Source: Labilibacter marinus
GTDB taxonomy: Bacteria; Bacteroidota; Bacteroidia; Bacteroidales; Marinilabiliaceae
Assembly: GCF_001659685.2 (NCBI RefSeq)
Contig: NZ_LXYE02000012.1
Location: forward strand, 240,223-304,222
Length of the DNA: 64,000 bases
Direction: 5' to 3'
Both the position numbers and the translations under genes were made by a program. The notes beneath the pieces are model-generated. The model searched no databases. It was not told where the DNA came from and was given only the letters and a program-made list of their open reading frames with translations. Below, one piece after another: positions 1-9,323 of this stretch (within the stretch, counting starts at the first letter, position 1; each line of letters starts with the position of its first letter).

Positions 1-1
1 C

Positions 2-832
2 GCAGCAGCTAAAGCTCAAAGAGATGTAGATCGATTGCAGCCATTATATGAACAAAATGCGGCTAGTAGGCAAGATTTGGATAATGCAATTTCGGCCTTA
101 GAATTAGAAGAGGCGAGTATTGCGATAAGCGCCGCAGAGCTTCAGCAATCGGAGTTGGAGTTAAGTTTTACAAAAGTGAGATCGCCATTAAATGGATATG
201 TTGGAGAACGTGAGGCTGATATAGGTGCTTTAGTTGGTGGATCCGGAATTTCTTTGTTAACGACCGTTTTTCAGGCAGATACAGTGTTTATAAGTTTTAG
301 TCTTACAGCTCTGGATTACCTAAGAAGCAAGCAAAGAAATGTAGATATATCGCAATCGGATAGTACAAGAAAATGGAAACCAACTATTACGGTTACTTTG
401 GCAGATAATTCGGAGTATCCAATTAAAGGTATAGTTGATTTTACGAATCCTGAGGTGGATACGGAAACAGGTACTTTTGAAGTAAGAGCAGAGTTAGCTA
501 ATCCGGATATGGCTCTGTTACCTGGCCAGTTTACCAAAGTTAAACTATTATTAGATGTAGTTGAGTCCGCTCTAGTTGTTCCACGTAAATCTTTAATCAT
601 TGAAGATGGAGGTGCATATATTTATGTGATGCGATCGGATAGTATAGCAGAAAAAAGATTTGTGGAAATTGGGCAGGATTTTGATAATGAAATTATTATT
701 GAGCGTGGATTAATTGCTCATGATAAAATAGTTATTGAAGGTCAGCATAAATTGTCACCTGGCATTAAAATGTTGCCAGTAGCTGAAGGGGATACGATTT
801 ATCAAACAAAAAATGAGGAGGAGAATAAATGA
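2..832 (+). CDS. RND efflux periplasmic adaptor subunit (5' partial)
   Basis: Membrane fusion protein of a tripartite RND pump, linking the inner-membrane transporter to the outer-membrane channel. The reading frame is open to the left window edge (codons from position 2 read AAAKAQRDVDRLQPLYEQ), so the TTG at 35 is an internal Leu codon and the N-terminus with its lipoyl half lies upstream. Visible are the end of the coiled-coil hairpin (SRQDLDNA...LEEASI), the second lipoyl half (FTKVRSPLNGYVGER), the beta-barrel (GIVDFTNPEVDTETGTFEVRAELANPD, LLPGQFTKV) and the membrane-proximal domain, all typical of the AcrA/MexA family. Its TGA stop overlaps the ATG of the pump gene by 4 bp, indicating translational coupling. 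The substrate cannot be deduced. Confidence 0.93.
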   Translation, partial: AAAKAQRDVDRLQPLYEQNAASRQDLDNAISALELEEASIAISAAELQQSELELSFTKVRSPLNGYVGEREADIGALVGGSGISLLTTVFQADTVFISFSLTALDYLRSKQRNVDISQSDSTRKWKPTITVTLADNSEYPIKGIVDFTNPEVDTETGTFEVRAELANPDMALLPGQFTKVKLLLDVVESALVVPRKSLIIEDGGAYIYVMRSDSIAEKRFVEIGQDFDNEIIIERGLIAHDKIVIEGQHKLSPGIKMLPVAEGDTIYQTKNEEENK

Positions 833-3800
833 AGCCAGGTTATTTTATAGATAGGCCTGTGTTGTCTATGGTATTGTCCATACTTATTGTTTTAATTGGA
901 ATAATTTCGGTTTATATATTGCCCGTGGATCAATATCCACAAATAACACCACCTTTGGTTCGTGTTAAGGCTAACTATTCAGGAGCCAGCGCTGTAACAG
1001 TTGCTGAGGCTATTGCAACACCCATTGAGCAGGAGTTGAATGGTACTCCTGATATGATTTACATGGAATCTAGTTGTACCAATTCTGGCGGTTTAACTAT
1101 TAATGCAACTTTTGAAGTGGGTACGGATCCTGCCATTGCGGCGGTAGAAATTCAAAATAGGGTTAAGCTCGCGGAATCTCGTTTACCTGCAGAAGTAGTG
1201 CAAAATGGAGTAGAGGTAGAAAGACAAGCGGCAGGGCAATTAATGACTGTAAGCCTTACATCTTCGGATACAAAATTTGATGAGATTTACTTAAGTAACT
1301 TTGCCACCATTAATATATTAGATATTCTTAGACGAGTGCCTGGTGTTGGTCGAGTTTCTAATGTGGGTAGTCGATATTATTCTATGCGTATTTGGGTGTA
1401 CCCAGATAGGTTGGCGGGTTACGGATTGACTATTGCTGATCTGCAAAGTTCTATTAAGGATCAAAATAGAGAGTCGGCAGCTGGAGAATTAGGACTTCAG
1501 CCCAATAACAGCATTGATATAACTATCCCAATTTCAACAGCGGGTAGACTTTCTTCAGTGGAGGAATTTGAAAAAATTGTTTTAAGAGCTAATTCTGATG
1601 GAAGTATTATTCGTTTGAGAGATGTAGCTAGAGTTAGCCTTGAGGCATCTAGTTATAATCAAGAATCGGGTTTTGATAATAAGAATGCAGCGATTTTAGC
1701 TATTTACCTTTTGCCTGGTGCAAATGCACTTGAGGTAGGAGATAATATTAAAGCTGCGATGAAGGATATTAGTGCAACCTTCCCAAAAGGAATTGATTAT
1801 CATATCCCGTTTGATATGACCAATTACATTTCTACTTCTATCAAGGAAGTGTATGTTACTTTGTTTCAGGCTTTGTTACTTGTGATTATAGTGGTTTTCT
1901 TGTCCTTACAGAATTGGAGAGCCACTTTAATACCTATTATTGCTGTTCCAATTTCACTTATTGGAACATTTGGTGTGATGCTGGCGCTAGGGTTCTCTAT
2001 TAATATGTTAACGCTTTTAGGATTGATTCTGGCCATTGGTATTGTGGTGGATGATGCTATTGTGGTAGTTGAAAATGTGGAACGTCTGATGGAGGAGAAA
2101 AAGATTCAAGCGCGTGAAGCAACGCATTTGGCTATGAAAGAATTGTCAGGAGCCTTAGTGGCAACTTCTTTAGTATTGGCTGCGGTTTTTGTTCCAGTAA
2201 GTTTTTTAGGCGGAATATCAGGAGAGTTATATAAGCAGTTTTCGGTTACTATTGTTGTTTCTGTATTACTATCTACCGTGGTTGCACTAACGCTTAGTCC
2301 AGCTATGTGTGCTATTGTGCTAAAACCTTCATCTGGTAAAGAAAATATTGTTTTTAGAAAAATAAACGAGTGGCTAAATATTGGGAATAAAAAGTATGTA
2401 GGCTACATAAGCGCATCGGTTGCTTGGCCTAAAAGGGTATTGGCTGGTTTTGGTTTGGTTTTAGTCGCTGTATTTGTGTTGGCTACCATTGTACCAGAAA
2501 GCTTTATTCCTGAAGAGGATCAAGGGCAGTTTACGGTAGAAATCGACTTGCCTGAAGGAGCAACCTTGCAACGCACTGCTGAAGTGGCTAAAAGAGCGGT
2601 TGATTTTCTTTTATCGGTACCTGGAGTTCGAACTGTTGAGCAAGTAGTGGGTACTAGTCCCCGCTTAGGAAGTAGTCAAGCACGCGCCAAATTAACTGTA
2701 TTGCTAGATGATTGGGATGAAAGAGGAAGTGATGAATTATCAGTGAATGGTATTATTGAGCAGGTAAGAGAAGAATTTTATCGATATCCTGAAGCTCGGA
2801 TATTTCTATCAAAACCACCATTGATTCCTGGTTTAGGAGAGTCGGGTGGAGTAGAACTTCAATTACAGGCACGCTCAGGAGCTTCATTTGATAACTTAGT
2901 GGATGCGGTGGATACCTTGTTGTTTTATGCCAATCAAGCGCCAGAATTGCAAGGTGTTTCGGCAAATATTCAGCCCAATGTACCTCAATTGTTTTTTGAT
3001 GTAGATAAGGATGCGGCTATGTTTTTAGGTATTCCTTTATCAGATATATTTTCATCTATGAAAGCATATTTAGGCGCTTTGTATGTCAATGACTTTAATA
3101 TGTTTAACCGTGTTTATAAGGTGAATATTCAGGCGGACGAAAATTATAGGATGTCCCAAGGAAACTTAAATATGTTTTTTGTGAAAGCCAAGAATGGTTC
3201 TATGGTGCCAATTACTGCTATTGGTTCTGCGGAGTATCAAACAGGACCTGGTGGTATCAAACGTTTTAACATGTTTAATACTACCGTGGTGAGAGCAGAA
3301 GCAGCATCTGGTTATAGTTCTGGTCAGGCTATGTTAGTTTTAGAGGACTTGATAAATAACAAACTTCCTGAAAATATGGCATATGAGTGGAGTGGAATAT
3401 CTTATCAAGAGAAGCAAGCTGGTGGACAAACGGGGTATGTGATGATTCTAGTGGTTTTGTTTGTTTTTCTATTTCTAGCGGCTCAATACGAAAGCTGGTA
3501 TATTCCAGCGTCGGTTATGTTATCTCTTCCGGTGGCTGTGTTAGGTGCGTTTATGGGCGTTTGGGTAGTGGGTTTAAGTAATGATATTTACTTTCAGATT
3601 GGATTAGTTACCTTAATCGGTTTATCCGCAAAAAATGCCATTTTAATTGTTGAAGTGGCTAAGCAAGAAGTAGAAAATGGAGTGGATGTTGTGAATGCTG
3701 CAGTCACTGCTGCCTCCCTTAGGTTTCGTCCTATTGTAATGACTTCTTTAGCCTTTGTATTGGGAATGCTTCCGCTTGTTTTTGCTTCAGGGCCAGGCTC

Positions 3801-3939
3801 GGCCAGTCGTCACTCAATTGGAACGGGCGTATTTTTCGGAATGTTGTTTTCAATTACTTTAGGAATTGTAATTGTTCCATTCTTTTTTGTCGTCATCAAT
3901 AAATCAATTCATTTTGTCAAACAGAAATCAAAACAATAG
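829..3939 (+). CDS. RND multidrug efflux transporter, inner-membrane subunit (HAE1 family)
   Basis: Proton-driven trimeric exporter of the AcrB/MexB type; 1036 aa is the usual family length. It starts with the family signature MKPGYFIDRPVLSMVLS. TM4 carries the proton-relay pair D408-D409 in GIVVDDAIVVVENVERLM, and TM10 carries the partner K935 in GLSAKNAILIVEVAK. The two large periplasmic porter/docking loops lie at about 30-330 and 560-860. The start overlaps the adaptor stop (ATGA), and the next gene begins 1 bp after the stop, so all three genes form one operon. Family assignment is firm; the exported compound is unknown. Confidence 0.97.
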   Translation: MKPGYFIDRPVLSMVLSILIVLIGIISVYILPVDQYPQITPPLVRVKANYSGASAVTVAEAIATPIEQELNGTPDMIYMESSCTNSGGLTINATFEVGTDPAIAAVEIQNRVKLAESRLPAEVVQNGVEVERQAAGQLMTVSLTSSDTKFDEIYLSNFATINILDILRRVPGVGRVSNVGSRYYSMRIWVYPDRLAGYGLTIADLQSSIKDQNRESAAGELGLQPNNSIDITIPISTAGRLSSVEEFEKIVLRANSDGSIIRLRDVARVSLEASSYNQESGFDNKNAAILAIYLLPGANALEVGDNIKAAMKDISATFPKGIDYHIPFDMTNYISTSIKEVYVTLFQALLLVIIVVFLSLQNWRATLIPIIAVPISLIGTFGVMLALGFSINMLTLLGLILAIGIVVDDAIVVVENVERLMEEKKIQAREATHLAMKELSGALVATSLVLAAVFVPVSFLGGISGELYKQFSVTIVVSVLLSTVVALTLSPAMCAIVLKPSSGKENIVFRKINEWLNIGNKKYVGYISASVAWPKRVLAGFGLVLVAVFVLATIVPESFIPEEDQGQFTVEIDLPEGATLQRTAEVAKRAVDFLLSVPGVRTVEQVVGTSPRLGSSQARAKLTVLLDDWDERGSDELSVNGIIEQVREEFYRYPEARIFLSKPPLIPGLGESGGVELQLQARSGASFDNLVDAVDTLLFYANQAPELQGVSANIQPNVPQLFFDVDKDAAMFLGIPLSDIFSSMKAYLGALYVNDFNMFNRVYKVNIQADENYRMSQGNLNMFFVKAKNGSMVPITAIGSAEYQTGPGGIKRFNMFNTTVVRAEAASGYSSGQAMLVLEDLINNKLPENMAYEWSGISYQEKQAGGQTGYVMILVVLFVFLFLAAQYESWYIPASVMLSLPVAVLGAFMGVWVVGLSNDIYFQIGLVTLIGLSAKNAILIVEVAKQEVENGVDVVNAAVTAASLRFRPIVMTSLAFVLGMLPLVFASGPGSASRHSIGTGVFFGMLFSITLGIVIVPFFFVVINKSIHFVKQKSKQ

Positions 3940-3940
3940 T

Positions 3941-5308
3941 ATGCAATTCAAAAAAATATTTATTGGCTCATTGCTGGTTTTGTTGTGCATAAATGCTTGT
4001 AAAGTTGGTAAGAAATATCAAACACCCGAATTAGATATTCCTAATCAGGTTTCTTTTTCTCAAGCCAATGATTCATTAACTATTGCCGATGTTGAATGGT
4101 ACGAAATGTTTAATGATACTGTTTTAATCAACTATATTGAGCTAGCCCTGGCAAATAACCAAGATGTTAGAATTGCAGCTGCACGTATTCGCGAAGCAAT
4201 GGCATTGAAAAGAATGTCAGAGGCTCCTTTGGTACCTAGTTTAGATTTATATGCTGAAAGTAATAGGGAGCAAGTAGAAGGGGATGATTTAGACATAGAG
4301 CATGTTGCGAGGTTCGAATTGAGTTGGGAGTTAGATTTATGGGGGAATATAAGATGGGGGAGAGAGGCTTCTATAGCGGAGTATTTTAGTACTGTGGAGG
4401 CACATAGAGCAGTTAAAATGGCTTTAATTTCAAGTGTTGCTAAAGCCTATTTCGAATTAATAGCCTCTAAAAGAGAGTTGGAGATTGTGAAAGAAACAGG
4501 TCGTGCTAGACGGGAAGGCGTTCATATAGCAGAATTGCGATATAAAGGCGGCCTCACATCAGAAACTTCCCTAATGCAGGCCAAGGTTGAGTTTGCTAAA
4601 ACCATGTCGCTTATACCGAGTGTTGAGCGGGATATTTCTTTAACTAGAAATAGCTTAGCGAAGCTCTTAGGGCAAATGCCTCAGGAGGAGATGGTCAGTT
4701 TAAGCCTTTATCATCAAAAGCAAGGTGCTAAAATTCCAGTAGGTATGCCTTCCTATGTTTTAAAGCGTAGGCCTGATATTAAGCAAGCAGAACAATCGTT
4801 AATCATCGCAAATGCCAATGTAGGAGTTGCTTATACAGATATGTTCCCTAAAATAACGCTTACTGCCAAATATGGAAATGAGAGTGAATCATTTGAAGAA
4901 CTGTTAAAAAGTCCTTATAGCTATCTGGCAGGTAGCTTATTGGCTCCTGTCTTCTCGGGCGGAGCCAGAAGAGCAAAGTTAAAGGCTCAGAAAGCAGTTC
5001 TTGATCAAGCTTTACTTGAATATGAAAAAGTGATTATAACTGCTTTTCAGGAAACAGATAATGCCATTTTAACCTTTCGTAAGGCGAAAGAGATTAAAGA
5101 GTTGAGGATTGATTTAGAGAAGTCTGCTGAGAATTATTTAGAATTGGCTCAGATACAATATATAAATGGTGCTATTAATTATTTAGATCTCCTAGATGCG
5201 CAAAGGTTTTTATTTGATGCGGAGGTTTCGTTGAATGAAGCTGTTTTAAATGAGCTACTATCTTATGTTTATTTATATAAAACTTTAGGTGGTGGATGGA
5301 ATAGTTAA
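3941..5308 (+). CDS. RND outer-membrane factor, TolC/OprM (NodT) family lipoprotein
   Basis: Outer-membrane channel of the same efflux system. An in-frame start at 3872 would lie inside the pump gene; the ATG at 3941 directly follows the pump stop and gives a clean lipoprotein signal, MQFKKIFIGSLLVLLCINAC, with lipobox Cys20. The mature protein has the two OEP repeats of long alpha-helices (for example IRIAAARIREAM and LAQIQYINGAINYLDLLDAQR near the C-terminus) and the typical APVFSGGARRAK segment. Length 455 aa fits the family. Third gene of the operon; 567 bp without a gene follow. Confidence 0.95.
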   Translation: MQFKKIFIGSLLVLLCINACKVGKKYQTPELDIPNQVSFSQANDSLTIADVEWYEMFNDTVLINYIELALANNQDVRIAAARIREAMALKRMSEAPLVPSLDLYAESNREQVEGDDLDIEHVARFELSWELDLWGNIRWGREASIAEYFSTVEAHRAVKMALISSVAKAYFELIASKRELEIVKETGRARREGVHIAELRYKGGLTSETSLMQAKVEFAKTMSLIPSVERDISLTRNSLAKLLGQMPQEEMVSLSLYHQKQGAKIPVGMPSYVLKRRPDIKQAEQSLIIANANVGVAYTDMFPKITLTAKYGNESESFEELLKSPYSYLAGSLLAPVFSGGARRAKLKAQKAVLDQALLEYEKVIITAFQETDNAILTFRKAKEIKELRIDLEKSAENYLELAQIQYINGAINYLDLLDAQRFLFDAEVSLNEAVLNELLSYVYLYKTLGGGWNS

Positions 5309-5875
5309 TATTGATAAATGGCAGGATTGCTCTTTTTGTAATCTTTCTAAATTATTAAGAAATAATAAATTAATATAGAAAGTAAACTATAATAATTTTG
5401 ATTAGATGTAATCTTTTCTATTTTTGCATAGCGTTCTGAAAAAGAAATGTAGATATCTAAGAAAAGTGTGTTTTTTAGGTAGTATGTACTTAAAATTAAG
5501 AGCGTTTGTGCTGAAAGAGGTGCTATTTTATATGGGGATATAAAATAGTATAAACAAGATTTGATGTGTTGTGGTCTTGTGTTTTTTTAGTGAATACATA
5601 TTGTTTGATGTGAGAATCAAGTTCGAATTGGAAAAATGTTTTAATGAAACCTTTTAAAATGGTTTTCGTTAACTGTTGACAAATGACCAATTCTAAACCA
5701 TGAATTAACAGTTTGGTTTGATTAAACTTAAAAGTTAACGAAGGAAACGAACAAACGAAGTTGCTTAAATTGAAATTAATTTTGGGGAAAATTAATTGAA
5801 AACAGAAACAACAAATCGTACTATGATTATTACAATGAACAATTAAGATTTTTATAACACAACACAAAACACAGC
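5309..5875. other. Intergenic region, 567 bp
   Basis: AT-rich spacer between the efflux operon and the secreted T9SS protein. It contains one good match to a Bacteroidota promoter (5397-5426), followed by about 440 bases with no credible gene. An open frame on the minus strand (5523-5867) encodes a composition-biased peptide with no family likeness, and I do not consider it a gene. Confidence 0.5.
5397..5426 (+). promoter_or_regulatory. Candidate Bacteroidota sigma-A promoter
   Basis: TTTG at 5397-5400 and TATTTTTG (exact TAnnTTTG) at 5419-5426, separated by 18 bp, match the known Bacteroidetes -33/-7 consensus. If used, transcription would start near 5433 and leave an untranslated leader of about 440 nt before the ATG at 5876. 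The match is seen; promoter function is inferred. Confidence 0.4.
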
Positions 5876-7174
5876 ATGTTAAAATTTATTTTCTTATCAG
5901 TTTTAGTTTGGGGAGTAGCTATACTACAGGTATCAGCTCAAGGGGGAAAGACTTGTGTGGAAGCGACTACTGCAAATCAAGGAATAAATATTAGTAACAA
6001 CTCCATGGGCGAGCAGTGGTTTAAATACACTGCTACTACCAACGGAAAAGTAATCGTCTCTTCTTGCGGGCAAACAACTGCCGATACTTACGTTGAAATA
6101 TTTGATGGATGTAATTTAGAAGCCTTTACTTTTAGTAATGACTTTTGCGATAAGCAATCAGAAGTTTGTTTTGAAGTGATTAGTGGACTTACCTATTGGA
6201 TCTGTTGGAAAGATTCATATACATTACAAACGTATGAGTGGTTTTTAACTGAAGAAAGTAAGAATCAAGGCGAGTTTTGTAGTAATCCTATGAGTATTGG
6301 ATCGGGAAACTTATCAAACATTATTCAAGAAAATACTTATAAGTGGTTCGAGTTTACAGCATCTCGTAATGGTAAAATTACTGTTCAAGCAAATAGTACA
6401 GATTGTAAAATTGCAGTATTTAATGATTGTAGTACTTCTTCAACTTTAAATAATGATGAAAATTGGAATCCAAGTATTACTGCTTTTGAAGGACAAACCG
6501 GTCAGTCATATTTAATTGCTATCCGTAATTCGTCTTCTAATACAAATGTAGGATGGAGTATTACAGAAAGTAACTGGGAATTAGGAGAGCGTTGTGCTGA
6601 GCCAATAGATGTACATAGTTTAGATAATTTACCAATTAACCATGATTCTGGTACCGATAAGTGGTATAGATTTATTGCTTTAAGAGATGGTGATATTACA
6701 ATTACATCAGCAAATGCTACAACAGAAGATACATATTTAGAGGTTTATGAGGGTTGTGGTTCAGGAAAAGTTGCATTTAGCGATGATGCAGTTGGTATGC
6801 AGTCCGAATTAGTTCTTTCGGTTAAAGCTAACAAAGCATATTACATTAAGTGGGATAATATATTTCAACCAAAGCAATATGCGTGGAGCTTAAAATCAGG
6901 AGATACTACTACGGAAGATCCAGAAATAGAAAATTCTAATATTGGTATCTACCCAAATCCATCAACAGGTCCAGTAAATATAGATTTAAGAGGGTTTAAT
7001 TCTGAAATGGTAACTGTAAAAGTATTAAGCCTAACAGGTACACCTATTAAAATCTTAAAGTTAACTGGTGGTGAAAGTACTCCTTTTAATTTATCCGATT
7101 TAGAAGCAGGAATGTATCAAATAGTATTAGATGATTTAGTATCAAGAAAAGTAGTGAAGTTTTTAAAACAATAA
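5876..7174 (+). CDS. Secreted three-repeat protein with T9SS type A sorting domain
   Basis: 432 aa exported protein of unknown function. The signal peptide MLKFIFLSVLVWGVAILQVSAQ is followed by three diverged repeats of about 100 residues (roughly 24-125, 130-230, 235-345). Each has a WFKY/WFEF/WYRF strand, an NGK or DGD turn, a 'DTYVEIFDGC'-like strand and an acidic tail. This resembles beta-sandwich PPC-like modules with paired cysteines. The last ~80 residues (IYPNPSTGPVNIDL ... GMYQIVLDD...KFLKQ) are a type IX secretion C-terminal sorting domain, so the protein is probably surface-anchored or released. It is a monocistronic unit with its own terminator. Binding partner or ligand unknown. 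Confidence 0.85.
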   Translation: MLKFIFLSVLVWGVAILQVSAQGGKTCVEATTANQGINISNNSMGEQWFKYTATTNGKVIVSSCGQTTADTYVEIFDGCNLEAFTFSNDFCDKQSEVCFEVISGLTYWICWKDSYTLQTYEWFLTEESKNQGEFCSNPMSIGSGNLSNIIQENTYKWFEFTASRNGKITVQANSTDCKIAVFNDCSTSSTLNNDENWNPSITAFEGQTGQSYLIAIRNSSSNTNVGWSITESNWELGERCAEPIDVHSLDNLPINHDSGTDKWYRFIALRDGDITITSANATTEDTYLEVYEGCGSGKVAFSDDAVGMQSELVLSVKANKAYYIKWDNIFQPKQYAWSLKSGDTTTEDPEIENSNIGIYPNPSTGPVNIDLRGFNSEMVTVKVLSLTGTPIKILKLTGGESTPFNLSDLEAGMYQIVLDDLVSRKVVKFLKQ

Positions 7175-7195
7175 TATAACCGTACACATTTTGAA

Positions 7196-7244
7196 GGGTG
7201 CACCCAGAAAACTCCAAGTAAGTTTTCTAGGGTGCATTTTTTTT
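7196..7244 (+). terminator. Rho-independent terminator
   Basis: Inverted repeat TGCACCCAGAAAACT (7199-7213) / AGTTTTCTAGGGTGCA (7221-7236) with one bulged base and a 7-nt loop, followed by eight T residues (7237-7244). It lies 24 bp after the stop of the T9SS protein gene. Confidence 0.92.
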
Positions 7245-7845
7245 GTCTTTAAATTTGTTCTACATGGTTTTCAAACCTTTCTGCTGGTTTGAATTTAATA
7301 CTAAAAATAGGATTCGTTACAACTTCTTAATAAATCTTAAAATATGTAGAACTATTTAGGTTTATAGCTGTTTGGTCTGTTGGAAAAATATTTGATATAG
7401 TAACAGCTTGAGAATAATCAGTAGTATATAGTTATCTGTAATTCATATAATCTTATTTGACGCGGAATTAAATCTATTTTAGATCTGAATAATGGCGTTT
7501 CATCCTCTTAATTTAAATATTTGAAAGGATTGCCATTAGTTTTAAGATATCTAATCAATAGGATTTGTAGATGCTTTTTTATTCATCTAATAATGCCATA
7601 TATTTTAAGGGGTAAATATCCGATATAAAAAATATGCATTTTAGAATTGCTTTTTGTAAAAGAAGCTTTAAATTGGGTGACGTTTTTAGACGATAAAAGA
7701 AAGACTCCAGGATTAGATGGTATGATGATTGGCCAAGGATACAATTGGTCATTTTAGGGAAAGGAATCGTTCTCAAGCGATTATTATTTTTTTTGAATAA
7801 CATCTTTAATTATAAGTAGATTAAAGTTAACTATAAATAAGTATC
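7245..7845. other. Intergenic region, ~600 bp, with a possible reverse-transcriptase scrap
   Basis: No intact gene. In one plus-strand frame around 7650-7755 the translation reads VKEALNWVTFLD then DDKRKTPGLDGMM before a TAG stop. This resembles the N-terminal 'TPGxDGM' motif of group II intron or retroelement reverse transcriptases. No other RT motif is seen, so at most this is a decayed fragment. The ATPase operon promoter presumably lies near the right end, but no clear consensus match was found. Confidence 0.3.
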
Positions 7846-8454
7846 ATGCAATCAAAACTTCAGGAACTTACGGATAAGCTCTATTCCGATGGCATACAGA
7901 AAGCCAACGAAGAGGCGGATTCCATCATTACAAAGGCCAAGCAAGAGGCCGAAAGGATAGTTGAAGAGGCACAGAAAAAAGCCGCTGATAAAGTTGAAGA
8001 AGCAGAAAAACAAGCCGCTGAAACCAAGAGGAATGTAGAAGCAGAAATTAAACTAGCTTCACAGCAAGCCATTTCTTCTTTGCGTCAGAAAATAGGTAAC
8101 AGTATTACGGTTGCTGTGTCGGAACCAACTTTAAAAGAAGTTTTTTCAGATAAGGATTATGTACAGTCTTTAATTAGTAAGCTAGTTGAAGGTTGGGGAA
8201 AAACAGGGAACTTTGATATTAACGTGGTTCTTCCTGAATCTGAAAAAGCAGAACTAGACAAAAAAATTGAAAAAAGCTTTGCTGCCGAAATCAATAAAGG
8301 ATTATCATTTGAGTTTGATGCAGCTGTAAAAGCTGGGTTTAAAGTTGGGCCTTCGGATGGAAGTTATGTAATAAGCTTTACGGAGGGTGATTTCCAGAAC
8401 TTCTTTAAATCATTCTTGCGCCCTAAAACAAATCAATTATTATTTGAAGCGTAA
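7846..8454 (+). CDS. atpE: V/A-type ATPase subunit E
   Basis: Peripheral-stalk subunit of the V/A-type ATPase. 202 aa: a long charged, Ala/Glu-rich coiled coil (residues ~10-90, ADSIITKAKQEAERIVEEAQ and following) and a globular C-terminal domain that binds the A3B3 head. First gene of the operon E-DUF2764-A-B-D-I-K, 5 bp before the DUF2764 gene. Assignment rests on coiled-coil architecture plus operon position; sequence identity across the E family is low. Confidence 0.88.
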   Translation: MQSKLQELTDKLYSDGIQKANEEADSIITKAKQEAERIVEEAQKKAADKVEEAEKQAAETKRNVEAEIKLASQQAISSLRQKIGNSITVAVSEPTLKEVFSDKDYVQSLISKLVEGWGKTGNFDINVVLPESEKAELDKKIEKSFAAEINKGLSFEFDAAVKAGFKVGPSDGSYVISFTEGDFQNFFKSFLRPKTNQLLFEA

Positions 8455-8459
8455 AAGGC

Positions 8460-9323
8460 ATGGCAAAAAACTATTACTGTCTGGTTGCCGGTTTACCTGA
8501 TTTATTATTAGGTGATAAAAAAGTGGCGTTTAATTCTATTGCACTGAAAGATATGTTGCAAGAAGAATTGAATACGCGTGACTTTAGTATGGCGCAAGCA
8601 CTGTATTTGCCTTTCGATCATTACAACCTCATTAACTTATTGTTTCAACAACATAAAGAGTTTGACCCAAGAGGGAATTACCTCTCACTGGAGTTAGAAT
8701 CTTTAACAGATAAAAAAGAGCTTGAAGCAATAGAAGGAAGCGACTTTCCTACTTATTTAATTGACTTCTGTAAGCAAATATTATTTGCAGAAGAGCCAAT
8801 TGAAAAAGTGGATGCAGAGGTAATTTTGTTTAAAATGTATTCGGATTTCTTAACAGGTTTTTCCAATACGTTTTTATGCGAGTATCTTCAGTTTGAAATT
8901 AACCAGAAAAACATATTCACAGCGCTTACAGGTCGTAAGTTTGATATGGAGTTTGAAAAAGAGTTAATTGGAGATGGAGAGGTAGTAGAGGCTTTAGTAA
9001 AAAGCCGATCGAGAGACTTTGGCTTGGCCAATGAACTAGAGTATACTGAACCCTTAATTCAGATATACGAAGAAGAAAATATTTTGGAACGTGAACTTAA
9101 AATTGATCGTTTAAAATGGAACTATCTAGATGAAAGTACATTCTTTAACTACTTTACGGTAGAAAGAGTATTGGCTTTTGTTTATAAATTATTGATAGTT
9201 GAACGATGGATTGCCTTAGATGAAGAAGAAGGCAAAAAGATGTTCCAAAAATTATTGAGCGAATTGGAAAGCAGTTACGAATTTCCTGAAGAATATAAAT
9301 TACGCCATGGAAAGAAAAAATAA
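8460..9323 (+). CDS. DUF2764 family protein, V-type ATPase operon component
   Basis: 287 aa, beginning MAKNYYCLVAGLPDLLLGDKK, the hallmark start of DUF2764, a family found in Bacteroidota-type V-ATPase operons between subunits E and A. The fold appears all-alpha with no signal or membrane segment. Because the operon has no recognisable C (d) subunit, this protein probably takes that place, the central-stalk socket between the D rotor shaft and the K ring; that is inference from position and size. It overlaps the A-subunit gene by 17 bp. Confidence 0.82.
   Translation: MAKNYYCLVAGLPDLLLGDKKVAFNSIALKDMLQEELNTRDFSMAQALYLPFDHYNLINLLFQQHKEFDPRGNYLSLELESLTDKKELEAIEGSDFPTYLIDFCKQILFAEEPIEKVDAEVILFKMYSDFLTGFSNTFLCEYLQFEINQKNIFTALTGRKFDMEFEKELIGDGEVVEALVKSRSRDFGLANELEYTEPLIQIYEEENILERELKIDRLKWNYLDESTFFNYFTVERVLAFVYKLLIVERWIALDEEEGKKMFQKLLSELESSYEFPEEYKLRHGKKK

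Noticed and set aside
3872..3940. N-terminal extension of the outer-membrane factor
   Set aside because: It overlaps the pump gene, and the ATG at 3941 gives a proper lipoprotein signal peptide.
5523..5867. 114-aa open frame on the minus strand in the intergenic region
   Set aside because: Lys/Asn/Phe/Ile-rich low-complexity translation, no family resemblance and no upstream signals; best explained by AT-rich composition.
7579..7803. 74-aa minus-strand open frame
   Set aside because: No recognisable features; its complement contains the RT-like scrap, and both look like decayed sequence.
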